Shown here: piece after piece, positions 1 to 10,347 of the stretch
Layout: each line of letters opens with the position of its first letter
Numbering within the stretch: the stretch's first letter is position 1
Assembly: GCA_013138975.1 (NCBI GenBank)
Contig: WTBR01000020.1
Span: forward strand, 145,163-209,162
Reading direction: 5' to 3'
From: Bacteroidales bacterium
Lineage (GTDB): Bacteria; Bacteroidota; Bacteroidia; Bacteroidales; UBA12077
Length of the DNA: 64,000 nucleotides
Position numbers and translations under genes: made by a program
The notes under the pieces: model-generated
Databases searched by the model: none
What the model was told of the DNA's origin: nothing
Seen by the model: only the letters and a program-made list of their open reading frames with translations

Positions 1-2034
1 ATATGGGAAGACAGCATAATCGAAAAACTCATTTCAATTAATCTTGAAAACAAACATGAATCTCATTTTCAACCAAAAGATTTTGAAAACATTGATATTG
101 AGGAAAAAATTTATGAGATTATAAAGTGGCTTAGTTTAAATAAAGAAAAAATAAATTCTTTTGGAATTGAGCTAATTCAAAAACAAAAAGAAATACGATA
201 TTCATTATCTGAGCCAAGTATTCAGTCGAATGTGAAAGAAGACAACGATTGGTTCGATATACGAATAAATATTCAGATTGGAGAATTCAGTATTCCATTT
301 ACTAAATTCAGAAAGAATATTTTAAATGGGGTTCGTGAATATAAATTACCAAATGGAGAGATTGCAATTTTGCCCGAAGAATGGTTTGAGCAATATAAAG
401 AATTATTTCAATTTGGCCGTGATGCTGATAAGAATATTCAGTTAGATAAACATCATTTTGGCTTGATTGAGACCTCTGTTCCTGATAAAAGTAAATCGAT
501 TATAGAAAAATACAAAAATCTAATAAACAGTCAGGATCAAAAACAGTATGACTTACCAGAAGGATTAAAAGCAGATTTAAGGCCTTATCAGAGCGAAGGA
601 TTTGCATGGATGCAAGCTTTGCAAGAAAATCATTTTGGTGGTTGTTTAGCTGATGATATGGGCTTAGGGAAAACTGTACAAACACTTACTTTGTTGCTAA
701 ATGCAAAGGGAAAAGGAAACGGAGAAAATTACCAAATTGAAGAGAAACCTGCCCTTGCACAACTGGATATTTTTGATTCAATTAATGCAAAGAACACGCC
801 AAGTTCAGCAACATCGATAATTGTAATGCCAACATCTTTGATTCACAACTGGGAAAAAGAAATCCGTAAATTTACTCCTGATCTTAAATGTTTTAAATTC
901 ATTGGACAAAATAGACCTAAGGATATTCGATTATTTAAGGATTTTGATATAATTCTTACTACTTATGGAATAATTCGAAATGAACTTGAGCTTTTAAAAA
1001 CATATAAATTCTTTTACTTGATTTTAGATGAAAGTCAGTATATAAAAAATCCTGACTCAAAGATTTACAAAGCTATAAATCAAATAAATTCAAAGCACAG
1101 ATTAGTTTTAACGGGAACTCCTATTGAAAATTCCTTAACAGATCTTTGGTCTCAAATCAACTTTTTAAATAAAGGACTTTTGGGAAATCTTCGTTTTTTT
1201 AAGCGTGAATTTGTTCAAGCTATTGAAAAAAATACTGATCCTGAGAAAAAAATAAAACTTCAACAATTTATTCAACCCTTTGTACTAAGAAGAACAAAGA
1301 ATCAGGTTGCAAAAGACTTACCAGATAAGATTGAATCGGTAATTTACTGCGACATGAGCGAAGATCAGAAATCTTTATACGAAGAAGAAAAATCGAAAAT
1401 CAGGAATTCGATAATGGAAAGGATTGAAAAAACGACTGATAAACCAACGATTTTAGCTATTGAAGGATTAAATAAGCTTCGACAAATTGCAAATCACCCT
1501 GTTTTAATTGATGAATCATACACCTCAGAATCTGGTAAATACGAAGAGATAACACGTAATATTGAAAACCTGATTGCAGAAAAACATAAGGTTTTAATAT
1601 TCTCAGCTTATGTTAAGCATCTTAATTTATTTTCAAAGTATTTGGAAGAAAACAATCATTTATATTCGATGCTAACAGGAAAAACTCAAAATCGAAATCA
1701 GGTTATCGATGATTTCCAAAGCTCAGATGATAAACACGTTTTTCTGATTCAGATTAAAGCTGGAGGTGTAGGTTTAAACTTAACTGCCGCCGATTATGTT
1801 TTCATTATTGATCCATGGTGGAATCCAGCAGTCGAAGAACAAGCGATTAATAGAACTCATCGTATTGGGCAAGATAAAAAAGTTATGGTTTATCGATTTA
1901 TTTCAACAGATACGGTGGAAGAAAAAATACAACAACTTAAAGCCAAAAAATCTGAATTGGCAGATTCCTTTATCAATACAGAACAGACTAGTAATAAAAT
2001 GAATCTTAAGAATATTTTAGAGTTTTTAAAATAA
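1..2034 (+). CDS. SNF2-family DEAD/DEAH helicase (5' truncated by window)
   Basis: The frame is open from base 1, so this is the C-terminal 677 residues of a longer protein; the GTG at 232 is internal and not a start. Visible helicase motifs are Walker A DDMGLGKT (about bases 652-675), the DEAH-box variant DESQ (about 1027), motif III LTGTPIEN, and the C-terminal motifs GGVGLNLTAADYV and NRTHRIGQ (about 1770-1870). These are diagnostic of SNF2/Rad54-type ATP-dependent DNA translocases, which remodel protein-DNA complexes. The upstream part probably carries the SWIM or bacterial SNF2 N-terminal region but is not in view. The substrate is unknown. It ends 116 bases before the next gene. Confidence 0.93.
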   Translation: MWEDSIIEKLISINLENKHESHFQPKDFENIDIEEKIYEIIKWLSLNKEKINSFGIELIQKQKEIRYSLSEPSIQSNVKEDNDWFDIRINIQIGEFSIPFTKFRKNILNGVREYKLPNGEIAILPEEWFEQYKELFQFGRDADKNIQLDKHHFGLIETSVPDKSKSIIEKYKNLINSQDQKQYDLPEGLKADLRPYQSEGFAWMQALQENHFGGCLADDMGLGKTVQTLTLLLNAKGKGNGENYQIEEKPALAQLDIFDSINAKNTPSSATSIIVMPTSLIHNWEKEIRKFTPDLKCFKFIGQNRPKDIRLFKDFDIILTTYGIIRNELELLKTYKFFYLILDESQYIKNPDSKIYKAINQINSKHRLVLTGTPIENSLTDLWSQINFLNKGLLGNLRFFKREFVQAIEKNTDPEKKIKLQQFIQPFVLRRTKNQVAKDLPDKIESVIYCDMSEDQKSLYEEEKSKIRNSIMERIEKTTDKPTILAIEGLNKLRQIANHPVLIDESYTSESGKYEEITRNIENLIAEKHKVLIFSAYVKHLNLFSKYLEENNHLYSMLTGKTQNRNQVIDDFQSSDDKHVFLIQIKAGGVGLNLTAADYVFIIDPWWNPAVEEQAINRTHRIGQDKKVMVYRFISTDTVEEKIQQLKAKKSELADSFINTEQTSNKMNLKNILEFLK

Positions 2035-2150
2035 CCAAACTTCTCAATTTTAGATTTACTTTCTCTATATGGATACGTTAGTCAATAAAATTTGTACATC
2101 TATCTAATTTTTGCAACTTTTACAAGTAATTTCTATATATAGATACACGA

Positions 2151-3977
2151 ATGCATAGTATGGTTGAAAATTTTTATATGATGAATAAAAAGTTTAAAGT
2201 TAGTTTCTTATTAATATCGTTATTTCTTATTCTAACAAACTCAATTTCAGTTTTTTCGGAAACAATTAAAAAAGATTCTTTATTAAAGGATCAAAATAAA
2301 GTGGATGTTTACAGAAAACCAGATTTAACAGATGTTGAAAAAGAATGGTTGAAGAATCATCCAATTATAAAAGTAGGATCGGATTCTAATTGGGCTCCAT
2401 TTGAGTTTCGTGATAAAAATGGAAATTATAATGGTATAAATATTGAATATCTTAAACTTATTGCAAAAAAAATAGGAATAAAATTTGAATTTACTCAAGA
2501 TAAAACCTGGAATGAGATTCTAAATAGTGTTCAATCTAAGGATATAGATATGGTAAGTGGAGTTAATGAAACCTCACTCCGATCTAATTACCTCAATTTT
2601 ACAAAACCTTATTATTCAACTCCTATTTCAATTTTTGCAAATTCAGATATCACTCATATAAGAAATTTAAATGAACTTAAAAATAAAAATGTTACGGTAA
2701 TAAAAGGATATTACATTGAAGAAATTTTAAGAGATAAATTTCCAAATATAAACCTGATTTTAGCTAAAAACCCGCAAGAAGCATTAAAGATGCTTCATAA
2801 AAAAGAAGTTTTTGCATATATTGAAAGTATGGTAATAGCCAGTTATTATATTAAACAAAAGAATTATAAATCAATTCGAATAGTTGGAGATACCCCTTAT
2901 AAATATAACATTAGGATGGGTATACGAAACGATTGGCCAATATTTAATGAAATACTTCAAAAAACGTTGGAAACAGTCTCAATTTCTGAAAAAAATAATA
3001 TTTACCATCGTTGGATATCGTTTAATTCAGAACAAAATTCTAACCACAGAGTTTTATATACATTTCTTGTTCCCTTAATTATAGTTTTATTGATTTTTAT
3101 TTTTTGGAACCGCAGATTACAATTAGAAGTTAAAAAAAGGAAACAAACCCAAGATGATTTAGATATTGCTTTTAAAAAATTACAAGATACGCAAACTCAT
3201 TTAATTCAATCTGAAAAAATGGCTTCCATTGGGTTTCTTACCGCAGGTATAGCGCATGAAATAAAAAACCCCTTGAATTTTATTTCGCTTGGAATAAAAG
3301 GAATTAAGAATGGTATTGAAACTATCTTAGAAATTACAGATAATTATGAGCGCTTATATGAAAATGATAAAAGTGAAAAAATTAAAGACTTAGAAAAACT
3401 TAAAGAAAAATTGGATTTTGATTTTTACACAAAAGAATGTGTTACTCTAATTGATGATGTTCAATATGGTGTTGATAATATTGAAGAAATTACAAAAAGC
3501 TTAAATACATTATCTTATTTCTCCGGTGATACAAAAGCATTAACTAATGTCAATCAAGGTATTGAATCAACTTTAGTATTGCTTCGTAATCAATATAAAT
3601 ATACTATTGAAATAATAAAAGAACTTGGAAATATACCTGAAATAAAATGCTTCCCAGGTAAATTAAATCAGGTATTTGTAAATATAATTTCAAATGCAAT
3701 TCATGCGATTAAAAATGAAGGATCAATATATATAAAAACCTTTGTTGAAAATAACTTTCTAATTATATCTATAAAAGATTCAGGTACTGGTATTGATAAC
3801 AATTCTCTGGAACATATTTTTGACCCATTTTTTACTACTAAACCTATAGGAGAAGGTACCGGTCTTGGACTTACAATTAGTAAAAATATTATTAGTGAGC
3901 ACGATGGAAAAATAGAAGTTAAATCTATAAAAGGTAAAGGAACAGAATTCATAATAAGTTTACCAATGCTATTTTAA
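2151..3977 (+). CDS. Sensor histidine kinase with periplasmic SBP_bac_3 domain
   Basis: A signal or anchor helix (about residues 12-35) is followed by a family-3 solute-binding domain (about 55-300), a second membrane helix (about 302-320), a short coiled coil and a kinase core. The H-box is AHEIKNP with His369, the N-box is NIISNAIHAI, the G1 box is DSGTGID, and F/G2 reads FDPFFTTKPIGEGTGLGL. It should sense a small ligand in the periplasm and autophosphorylate in the cytoplasm. No receiver domain is fused and no response regulator is adjacent, so its partner is unknown. ATG 2151 is the first start; ATGs at 2178 and 2181 would give a more compact signal peptide and are as likely. Confidence 0.9.
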   Translation: MHSMVENFYMMNKKFKVSFLLISLFLILTNSISVFSETIKKDSLLKDQNKVDVYRKPDLTDVEKEWLKNHPIIKVGSDSNWAPFEFRDKNGNYNGINIEYLKLIAKKIGIKFEFTQDKTWNEILNSVQSKDIDMVSGVNETSLRSNYLNFTKPYYSTPISIFANSDITHIRNLNELKNKNVTVIKGYYIEEILRDKFPNINLILAKNPQEALKMLHKKEVFAYIESMVIASYYIKQKNYKSIRIVGDTPYKYNIRMGIRNDWPIFNEILQKTLETVSISEKNNIYHRWISFNSEQNSNHRVLYTFLVPLIIVLLIFIFWNRRLQLEVKKRKQTQDDLDIAFKKLQDTQTHLIQSEKMASIGFLTAGIAHEIKNPLNFISLGIKGIKNGIETILEITDNYERLYENDKSEKIKDLEKLKEKLDFDFYTKECVTLIDDVQYGVDNIEEITKSLNTLSYFSGDTKALTNVNQGIESTLVLLRNQYKYTIEIIKELGNIPEIKCFPGKLNQVFVNIISNAIHAIKNEGSIYIKTFVENNFLIISIKDSGTGIDNNSLEHIFDPFFTTKPIGEGTGLGLTISKNIISEHDGKIEVKSIKGKGTEFIISLPMLF

Positions 3978-4096
3978 GTGTTGATTCTATAAATTTCTTT
4001 GACAAAAAACATTATTCTATTGACTAAGATTACTCAGTTTTGTAACTTTTGTCAATAAAAAGAAGTAAAAATCAATAAATCATTAAACATAAACTT

Positions 4097-4675
4097 ATGA
4101 AAAAATCTTTACTCAGATTATCAAAAATTACACTTCTTATTGTTTTATACTTAATAACAAATCAAGCGTTTGCACAAGATCCAGCAACAGCAACTCTAAG
4201 CAAGGACGAATTAAAACTTCAAAAACTTGAGTTAAAAGTAAAAAACATCGAAGGCAAAATAGCAGCTACAGAAGCAAAAATAGCCGTAGCTGACAGTTTA
4301 ATCCAAGCTGGTCTTGAAATGGGTAATGAAGGCAGTAACGAATTGAAGGTTATTGAAAGTGAAGAAAAAATATTTGCAAAAGAAAATTATGTCCAACGAA
4401 AAATATTAGTAAAACAGCTAAAAAAAGCTGATGATGAAGATGTAAAGTCTATCGAATCCGACATAAAAGCTATTGATGCAGAATATAAATCAACGATAAA
4501 AGCATTTGACAAAAGATATAGTATTGAGGAAAAGAAATTAATGAAAGCAGAGTCGAATGACACTAAAGGAAATGATAAATTAAAACAATACAATCCAAAA
4601 ATTAAAGAATATAATAAAACTTTAGAAGTAGCAAAAGAAAATTTAGCGGCATTTAAAGCCGAAAAAGATATGTAA
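4097..4675 (+). CDS. Secreted coiled-coil protein, function unknown
   Basis: Residues 1-27 form a clear signal peptide ending NQAFAQ, a typical Bacteroidota cleavage context. The remaining 165 residues are highly charged (Lys, Glu, Ala, Asp) with heptad-like spacing, which predicts long helical coiled coils and no enzymatic motif. The product should be periplasmic or surface-exposed. A TAnnTTT-like -10 with an upstream TTG lies around 4021-4050. It is followed by a palindromic repeat that may act as a terminator. I do not recognise a named family; it may be a structural or envelope spacer protein. Confidence 0.75.
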   Translation: MKKSLLRLSKITLLIVLYLITNQAFAQDPATATLSKDELKLQKLELKVKNIEGKIAATEAKIAVADSLIQAGLEMGNEGSNELKVIESEEKIFAKENYVQRKILVKQLKKADDEDVKSIESDIKAIDAEYKSTIKAFDKRYSIEEKKLMKAESNDTKGNDKLKQYNPKIKEYNKTLEVAKENLAAFKAEKDM

Positions 4676-4696
4676 TTTAAACTCCCGTTACATTTC

Positions 4697-4832
4697 AAAA
4701 GAGGATGTCTAAAAAGTATACCTTCTATGAAAATGTCATATTGAGCCTGTCGAAATATCTCATTAATAATTAAATAGATTCTTCGATAAACTCAGAATGA
4801 CAGCTACTTGGTCTTTTTGGACATCCTCTTTT
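4697..4832. repeat. 136-bp palindromic repeat with 20-bp terminal inverted repeats
   Basis: The left arm AAAAGAGGATGTCTAAAAAG (4697-4716) and right arm CTTTTTGGACATCCTCTTTT (4813-4832) are complementary at 19 of 20 positions. Nested inside is a second inverted pair beginning TGTCATATTGAGCCTGTCGA and ending with AACTCAGAATGACA. Related decayed copies are at about 23035-23150 and 28032-28170. It resembles a MITE or REP-type element with no coding capacity and sits between convergent genes. Confidence 0.85.
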
Positions 4833-4859
4833 TTCTTCCTCAACAGTAAACTCAAAAAA

Positions 4860-5747
4860 TTATAGCATATCCGGAGCTGATGGGTATTTATTATTGGGAG
4901 TATTAATAATTGCCTGTTGAAGCATTTCCACTAATTGATCATTATCTTTTGATAATGTCCCTTTTAAATTCAAATTATTTGATACATGATTACTTCTAAA
5001 AATAATATTCTCAGCTTTAATGTTTTCAATAAATAGTTTAAGTTCTTCAAAAAGCTCAACTATGGTTTGTTGTTGATATTCACCATTAAATTTTTCCTGA
5101 AAATGCTCTACTCCATATGGCAAACTTAAAGTTAAAGTTGAAAGAAATTTTGGACTAATCTTATTTATTATTTCTGCGGATTTTAAAGCATGTTGTTGTG
5201 AGTACTTTTTCCCACCAAGCCCGTTAAGAATCATAATAGAAGTATCGATTCCTGCATTATGTGCTTTTAAGATTCCATCAACAGTTGAATTAAAAGTTTC
5301 TCCTTTATTAATCAATTTTAGAAGTTCATTATCACCTGTTTCTATTCCAACATACAATAACTTTAATCCTCGACTTCGCAAATCCTTTAATTCGCTTTCC
5401 GACTTAATCATAATATCTTTAGGCAAAGCATAAGACGAAATGCGTTGTAATTTTCCAAATTGCTTATTAATTTCATCAAGAATTGGAATCAGCTTATTAG
5501 CTGATAAAACAAATGCATTACCATCGGCTAAAAAGATCTTCTTAGCGCCTTTATAATATCTTGATAAAGTCTCAATCTCAGATTTTAATTCTTCAAAATT
5601 TCGTGATTTAAAATTCTTAGATGTGTACATTTCGCAAAATGCACATTTATTCCATGAGCAACCTAATGTTGCTTGAATAATTGCTGAACGAGCTTCGCCT
5701 GGGGGGCGGAAAACCGGTTCATCATATTTAATTGTATTTAATAACAT
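4860..5747 (-). CDS. Radical SAM protein of unknown function
   Basis: This 295-residue radical SAM enzyme has its iron-sulfur cysteines at C30, C35 and C38 (GCSWNKCAFC). That is a C-x4-C-x2-C spacing rather than the canonical C-x3-C-x2-C, and it occurs in a subgroup of COG1032-like proteins. The FLADGNAF and GIETGD segments fit SAM-binding strands of the TIM barrel. There is no SPASM, B12 or TRAM domain. Its ATG overlaps the stop of the upstream gene by one base (TAATG), so the two are probably translationally coupled. The reaction is unknown. Confidence 0.85.
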   Translation of the reverse strand: MLLNTIKYDEPVFRPPGEARSAIIQATLGCSWNKCAFCEMYTSKNFKSRNFEELKSEIETLSRYYKGAKKIFLADGNAFVLSANKLIPILDEINKQFGKLQRISSYALPKDIMIKSESELKDLRSRGLKLLYVGIETGDNELLKLINKGETFNSTVDGILKAHNAGIDTSIMILNGLGGKKYSQQHALKSAEIINKISPKFLSTLTLSLPYGVEHFQEKFNGEYQQQTIVELFEELKLFIENIKAENIIFRSNHVSNNLNLKGTLSKDNDQLVEMLQQAIINTPNNKYPSAPDML

Positions 5748-6151
5748 TATATATTAATTAATTTTTCAAATTCCTTAAATGAAATTTTTAAATCAAGCAA
5801 ATTATACGATTTTTCCACAGTAGAACAAAAATCTCGTTTATATTTTACGGAGTTTTGAAATAACTGCATATATGCCGTTTCAAAGGGCTTATCAATAATA
5901 TAAACTCCTATTTTCTGATTATCTAAGTTCTGGTATTCCTCAATCAGAGATACCATACTCGAAATCTTTGATAATTTAAAATCAAAACTACATCCCCTCA
6001 AATCATTTAGCTGAAAATGTACTTTTGAAAAATCCGGATCTTCTCTAAAATCCTTTGCCAGTTGAAAAATCTCTTCAAAAGATTTTATCCCCGGTTCCAA
6101 CTTCGCTACTCCAAAATTCAATTCAGAATATATCTTATACCTGTTAATCAT
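5747..6151 (-). CDS. Small alpha/beta protein coupled to the radical SAM gene, possibly SpoIIAA/STAS-like
   Basis: This 134-residue cytoplasmic protein has no signal peptide or membrane segment. Its strand-helix alternation (VHFQLNDLRGCSFDF, then helix, then KIGVYIID) recalls the SpoIIAA/STAS-like fold also seen in the gene at 31831-32193, but this is only a resemblance of pattern. It is the first gene of a two-gene minus-strand operon and its stop overlaps the radical SAM start. A shared function with that enzyme is inferred from coupling only. Confidence 0.65.
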   Translation of the reverse strand: MINRYKIYSELNFGVAKLEPGIKSFEEIFQLAKDFREDPDFSKVHFQLNDLRGCSFDFKLSKISSMVSLIEEYQNLDNQKIGVYIIDKPFETAYMQLFQNSVKYKRDFCSTVEKSYNLLDLKISFKEFEKLINI

Positions 6152-6351
6152 AAAAGTAAAAAAACAAATTTGAATTAGTGCGCAAACTTACATAAGTTAG
6201 TTTGATATTGATTAAAAAAACAGAGAAGTTTTATCCTTATTTATCTGAACCAATGTTTTTTCAACATTCTAAATAAACTTTACTCAGCTTTTTGATACAA
6301 AAGAAAGAAAATAGTAACTTAGTACTTTTTAGAAAATTAAAACTTAAAATA

Positions 6352-9300
6352 ATGAAGAATTTAACGATTACAGTCCTGATTTTAATAAGTCTATTAAGTT
6401 TTAATTCTTATTCGCAAGAAAACTCATCATATTTCTTATCTGACGCAAGCTTATCGCCGAATGCTCAGAAAATTGTATTCGTGTACGAAAATGATTTATG
6501 GCAAGTAAATACAGAAGGCGGTATAGCCAATCGATTAACGGCTATGGATGGTACTGAATCAAATCCTCGATTTTCACCAGACGGGAAGTTCCTTGCTTTC
6601 TCATCTAATAAAAATGGGAATTTTGATGTTTACATTATGCCTGTTGGCGGAGGAGAAATTTCGCAACTTACGTTTCACGATGCAAATGATTTAGTAGATG
6701 GTTGGTCATGGGATTCTCAATCGATTAATTTTTCTTCGAACAGATTAAATGTTGTTGCATCATATAAAATTAAGATTAACGGAGAAACTCCAAAAAGATT
6801 ATTTGGCGATAATTATTTTAATAACGTTCATCATATTGCCGAATCACCCGAAGGTAATGCTTACTATTTTACAGAATCATGGGAAAGCTTTATATTTCCT
6901 CACCGTAAAAGATATAAAGGTGCTCACAATCCTGATATAAAATATTACAATACTACAACACAGGAATACAAAGAACTTACGAATTACATCGGTAAAGATT
7001 TATGGCCAAGTGTAGATAAAGAAGGTAATCTTTACCTGGCTTCAGACGAAGCTAAAGATGTTTACAATTTATTCGCACTAAATGCAGGTGTGAAAAAGCA
7101 ATTAACCGATTTTGAAACTGCAATTATTCATCCTCAAGTTAGTGCAAATGGAGCAAAAGTAGTTTTTACAAAAGATTACCAAATTGCCGTATATGATGTA
7201 AAATCTCAAAATACCACTATCCCTGAGATTAAAATCTTTAAAAATGAAACACTAACTACGAATCAAAAATTCAAAACACAAGGGAAAATATCGAATTTTG
7301 ATGTTTCATCCGATAATAAAAAGATTGCTTTTGTAAGTAGAGGTCGCCTATTTGTTTCAGATATAAAAGGAAAGTATGTTCGGGAAATAAATACAGATCC
7401 TTTAGAACGTGTTTTGGAAATTAAATGGTGCGCCGATAACAAAAACCTGTTATATACCCGAACTAATAAAGGATGGACAAATCTTTTCAAAATTTCTGCC
7501 GAAACAAATAATTCCGAAAAACAATTGACTTTTGAAAATAAAACGGAACGATCAATTGAACTTTCACCAAAAAAAGATAAAGCTGTATTTTTAAGTGGAA
7601 ATTCCGATTTAAAAATTATTAATTTAAAAACCGACAAGCTTGAAAATATCGTAAAAGATGAATTTTGGTTTAGGGGAGCTCAACCAAGATTTTCTCCGGA
7701 CGGAAATTTTGTTGTTTTTACAGCATTCAGAAATTTCGAACCCGACGTTTTAATTTATGACATAAAATTAAAACGCACATTTAACATTACGAATACCGGT
7801 GTTCCTGAAAACAGTCCTTTTTGGTCTCCTGATGGAAAATATTTATATATATCTGCTGCAAGATATAAACCCGGATATCCTCGTGGCGAAGGAGTGAATA
7901 AAATTTATAGAATTCCTCTTTATCGTTTTTCGCAAGACTTTAAATCGGATAAATATGAAGAGCTTTTTTCTGATAAAAAGAAAAAGGATTCAACAATTGT
8001 AGATATTAAATTTGAATTAAAAGATATAGCTGAAAGATGGGAACCCATAATACAAGAAGGTACATTTCAAGATGATCCTTATGTATTTAAGAACAAAGAG
8101 AAAAATATACTTATTAGCAATATTTATAACAGTGAAACAGAGGTTGGAATCTACAAAACCGAGATAGTGCCTTTTGAGAAAAATAAAACAAAAAAGATTT
8201 CCGATAAAACATTTGATATGCTTGCAATGGCAAAAGACAAATATTATGTTTTAATAAAGGGTGATATTCATGAATTAAACTTACAGGGAGATAAAACTGA
8301 GAAAATTAAGATTGAACATACTTTCAATAAAAATTTACAGAATGAATTTGTTCAGATGTTTCATGAAAACTGGGCTGCTTTGTCTGAAAATTTTTATGAT
8401 GTCAATTACCATGGAGTTAATTGGGAAGCCACGAAGACAAGGTATGAGAAATTTCTTCCATATATTCGAAACAGAGAAAATCTGAGAACCTTACAAATTG
8501 ATATGTTGGGCGAACTAAATGCTTCTCATCTTGATTTTAGAACCTCAGGCGATGAACAAAAAACTTTTTACAATCAAAGTACTTTAGAAACAGGTATAAT
8601 CTTCGACAATGAAAACCCTTTTATGGTAAAACAATTTGTTAAAAAGTCGCCTATTGATATTCTTGATAATAAAATCCTGCCAGGAGATGAATTAATTGCA
8701 GTTGATAATATTGCAGTTGATAAAAACAAGAATAGGTATTCGTATTTTAACAATACCGAAATGAAGGATGAAATATTACTCAGCTTTGCAAAAGGAAAAA
8801 AATCTTATGATGTAAAAATCCATCCTATTTCATCTGTTAATTTAAATAATTTATTATACGACGAATGGATTGCTGACAGACAAGAAATCGTAGACAAAGC
8901 TTCCGGAAACAAAATTGCCTATGCTTATATGAAAAACATGGGCGAAAACAATTTAAACGATTTTTTAATTGACATGACAACCGAAGCTATTCACAAAGAT
9001 GCTTTAATTCTTGATTTAAGATATAATCGAGGAGGAAATGTACATGATGCTGTTCTTCAATTTCTTTCGCAAACACCTTATTTAAACTGGAAATACAGAA
9101 ACGGTAAATTGTCTCCTCAGCCCCATTTTGCTCCTTCGGGCAAACCAATTATTTTGTTAATTAACGAACATTCTTTAAGCGATGCAGAAATGACGGCACA
9201 AGGATTTAAACAATTAAAACTGGGTAAGATCATTGGAACAGAAACGTATCGTTGGATCATTTTTACATCCGGTCGATCCTTGGTTGATGGATCATTAACA

Positions 9301-9468
9301 AGATTGCCTTCGTGGGGTTGTTACACCCTAAACGGTGAAGATCTTGAATTAACAGGTGTTGCTCCAGATATATACGTAAAAAATACATTTACCGACAGAT
9401 TAAACGGCACCGACCCTCAATTGGAGAAAGCAATTGATGAGATTTTAAAGGAACTTGGAGAAAAATAA
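6352..9468 (+). CDS. Tricorn-like S41 protease, secreted
   Basis: A signal peptide (residues 1-20, ending FNSYSQ) is followed by WD40-like/PD40 beta-propeller repeats (about 25-570, several LSPNAQKIVF/FSPDGK blades). Next come a C1 helical domain (about 670-740), a PDZ domain (about 745-810) and an S41 peptidase domain. Likely catalytic residues are His726 (NASHLDF) and Ser943 followed by Asp944 (HSLSDAEM), matching the tricorn arrangement. It probably degrades peptides in the periplasm. ATG 6352 is chosen over an in-frame TTG at 6292 because it starts exactly at the signal peptide. It is followed 4 bases later by an SH3-domain gene, probably in one operon. Confidence 0.92.
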   Translation: MKNLTITVLILISLLSFNSYSQENSSYFLSDASLSPNAQKIVFVYENDLWQVNTEGGIANRLTAMDGTESNPRFSPDGKFLAFSSNKNGNFDVYIMPVGGGEISQLTFHDANDLVDGWSWDSQSINFSSNRLNVVASYKIKINGETPKRLFGDNYFNNVHHIAESPEGNAYYFTESWESFIFPHRKRYKGAHNPDIKYYNTTTQEYKELTNYIGKDLWPSVDKEGNLYLASDEAKDVYNLFALNAGVKKQLTDFETAIIHPQVSANGAKVVFTKDYQIAVYDVKSQNTTIPEIKIFKNETLTTNQKFKTQGKISNFDVSSDNKKIAFVSRGRLFVSDIKGKYVREINTDPLERVLEIKWCADNKNLLYTRTNKGWTNLFKISAETNNSEKQLTFENKTERSIELSPKKDKAVFLSGNSDLKIINLKTDKLENIVKDEFWFRGAQPRFSPDGNFVVFTAFRNFEPDVLIYDIKLKRTFNITNTGVPENSPFWSPDGKYLYISAARYKPGYPRGEGVNKIYRIPLYRFSQDFKSDKYEELFSDKKKKDSTIVDIKFELKDIAERWEPIIQEGTFQDDPYVFKNKEKNILISNIYNSETEVGIYKTEIVPFEKNKTKKISDKTFDMLAMAKDKYYVLIKGDIHELNLQGDKTEKIKIEHTFNKNLQNEFVQMFHENWAALSENFYDVNYHGVNWEATKTRYEKFLPYIRNRENLRTLQIDMLGELNASHLDFRTSGDEQKTFYNQSTLETGIIFDNENPFMVKQFVKKSPIDILDNKILPGDELIAVDNIAVDKNKNRYSYFNNTEMKDEILLSFAKGKKSYDVKIHPISSVNLNNLLYDEWIADRQEIVDKASGNKIAYAYMKNMGENNLNDFLIDMTTEAIHKDALILDLRYNRGGNVHDAVLQFLSQTPYLNWKYRNGKLSPQPHFAPSGKPIILLINEHSLSDAEMTAQGFKQLKLGKIIGTETYRWIIFTSGRSLVDGSLTRLPSWGCYTLNGEDLELTGVAPDIYVKNTFTDRLNGTDPQLEKAIDEILKELGEK

Positions 9469-9472
9469 AGTT

Positions 9473-9967
9473 ATGAAAAAAAAAGTTGTTTTATCTGTTC
9501 TACTATATATAATAATTATGCCTCTTTTTGGACAAAATTATATACAAATAATAAAATATGATGCTAATATAAGGTTAAAACCATCATCATCATCCGTAGT
9601 TATTACACAAGCTTTAAACGGAAATATATTTAAATTGATTAATGAAAAAGATGCATGGTTTGAAATATTAATATTTTCTGGTGAGTACAGATATATTCAT
9701 AAATCTTTGTGTAAAAAGACTGATTATGTTATTTCTCTTCCCGAAAGTGAGCAGCTTCGAAAAACTGTTTTTTTAGAATTATTAAATGGTGAAGATAAAG
9801 CTCAACGTGTAGCAGATAAAAATTATCCAAATGATATTTATAAGAACATAGATTATGCAAGATCTTTAAACGACAAATACAAACTTGATGTTCTCAATAA
9901 ATTTGGTTTACAACCACCTATTTATTCGAAAATAATTTTAGAAGGCATTAAAAAGAAATGGAATTGA
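9473..9967 (+). CDS. Secreted SH3-domain protein
   Basis: This 164-residue protein has a signal peptide (MKKKVVLSV... to LFGQ) and a bacterial SH3-like domain (about residues 20-80: YDANIRLKPSSSS, then DAWFEI). A C-terminal helical region of unknown role follows. ATG 9473 is used because the earlier TTG at 9455 lies inside the protease gene and would spoil the signal peptide. Four bases separate it from the tricorn-like gene, so co-transcription is likely. It could help anchor or target the protease to the cell wall, which is an inference. Confidence 0.8.
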   Translation: MKKKVVLSVLLYIIIMPLFGQNYIQIIKYDANIRLKPSSSSVVITQALNGNIFKLINEKDAWFEILIFSGEYRYIHKSLCKKTDYVISLPESEQLRKTVFLELLNGEDKAQRVADKNYPNDIYKNIDYARSLNDKYKLDVLNKFGLQPPIYSKIILEGIKKKWN

Positions 9968-10050
9968 TAATTATAATCTTACTTGATAGAAATTATATCA
10001 CAAATTACTTAAATATATAGATAAATTTGTCGTGGAAATTATCACCCAAT

Positions 10051-10165
10051 AACCCAAGCGTCTCGCTTGTGCTCACTATTTATATGTCCATAAAACACAC
10101 CTCTATAACTCGAAACGAAATACATTTAGAATAAAATTGGACTTTGCGTTAAAGACGGAAACATC
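10051..10165. repeat. GCAAGCGTCTCGC repeat, copy A (partial)
   Basis: The left end CCAAGCGTCTCGCTTGTGCTC (bases 10054-10074) matches complete copies at 14334 and 15091. A remnant of the interior follows (AAAATTGGACTTTGCGTTAA near 10132). The right arm is lost or unrecognisable. The whole 9968-10347 gap holds this remnant and no gene that I can support. Confidence 0.6.
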
Positions 10166-10347
10166 GTATTACAATTAAACTCTATCAATATTGTAAAAAT
10201 TAAAATCACATATTATAAAAATTATAATACTATTATTAAGCTCGTTACATATAATGTAAAATAAAAAATTTATTCGGGGGGTCACCTTTTGTTCCTTTTA
10301 GGAATTAACAGGTAGAGATGTAATATTAAATTTAAATAAATAATAGC

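Noticed and set aside
6292..6351. Upstream TTG start for the tricorn-like protease
   Set aside because: It would place 20 charged residues before a textbook signal peptide that starts at ATG 6352.
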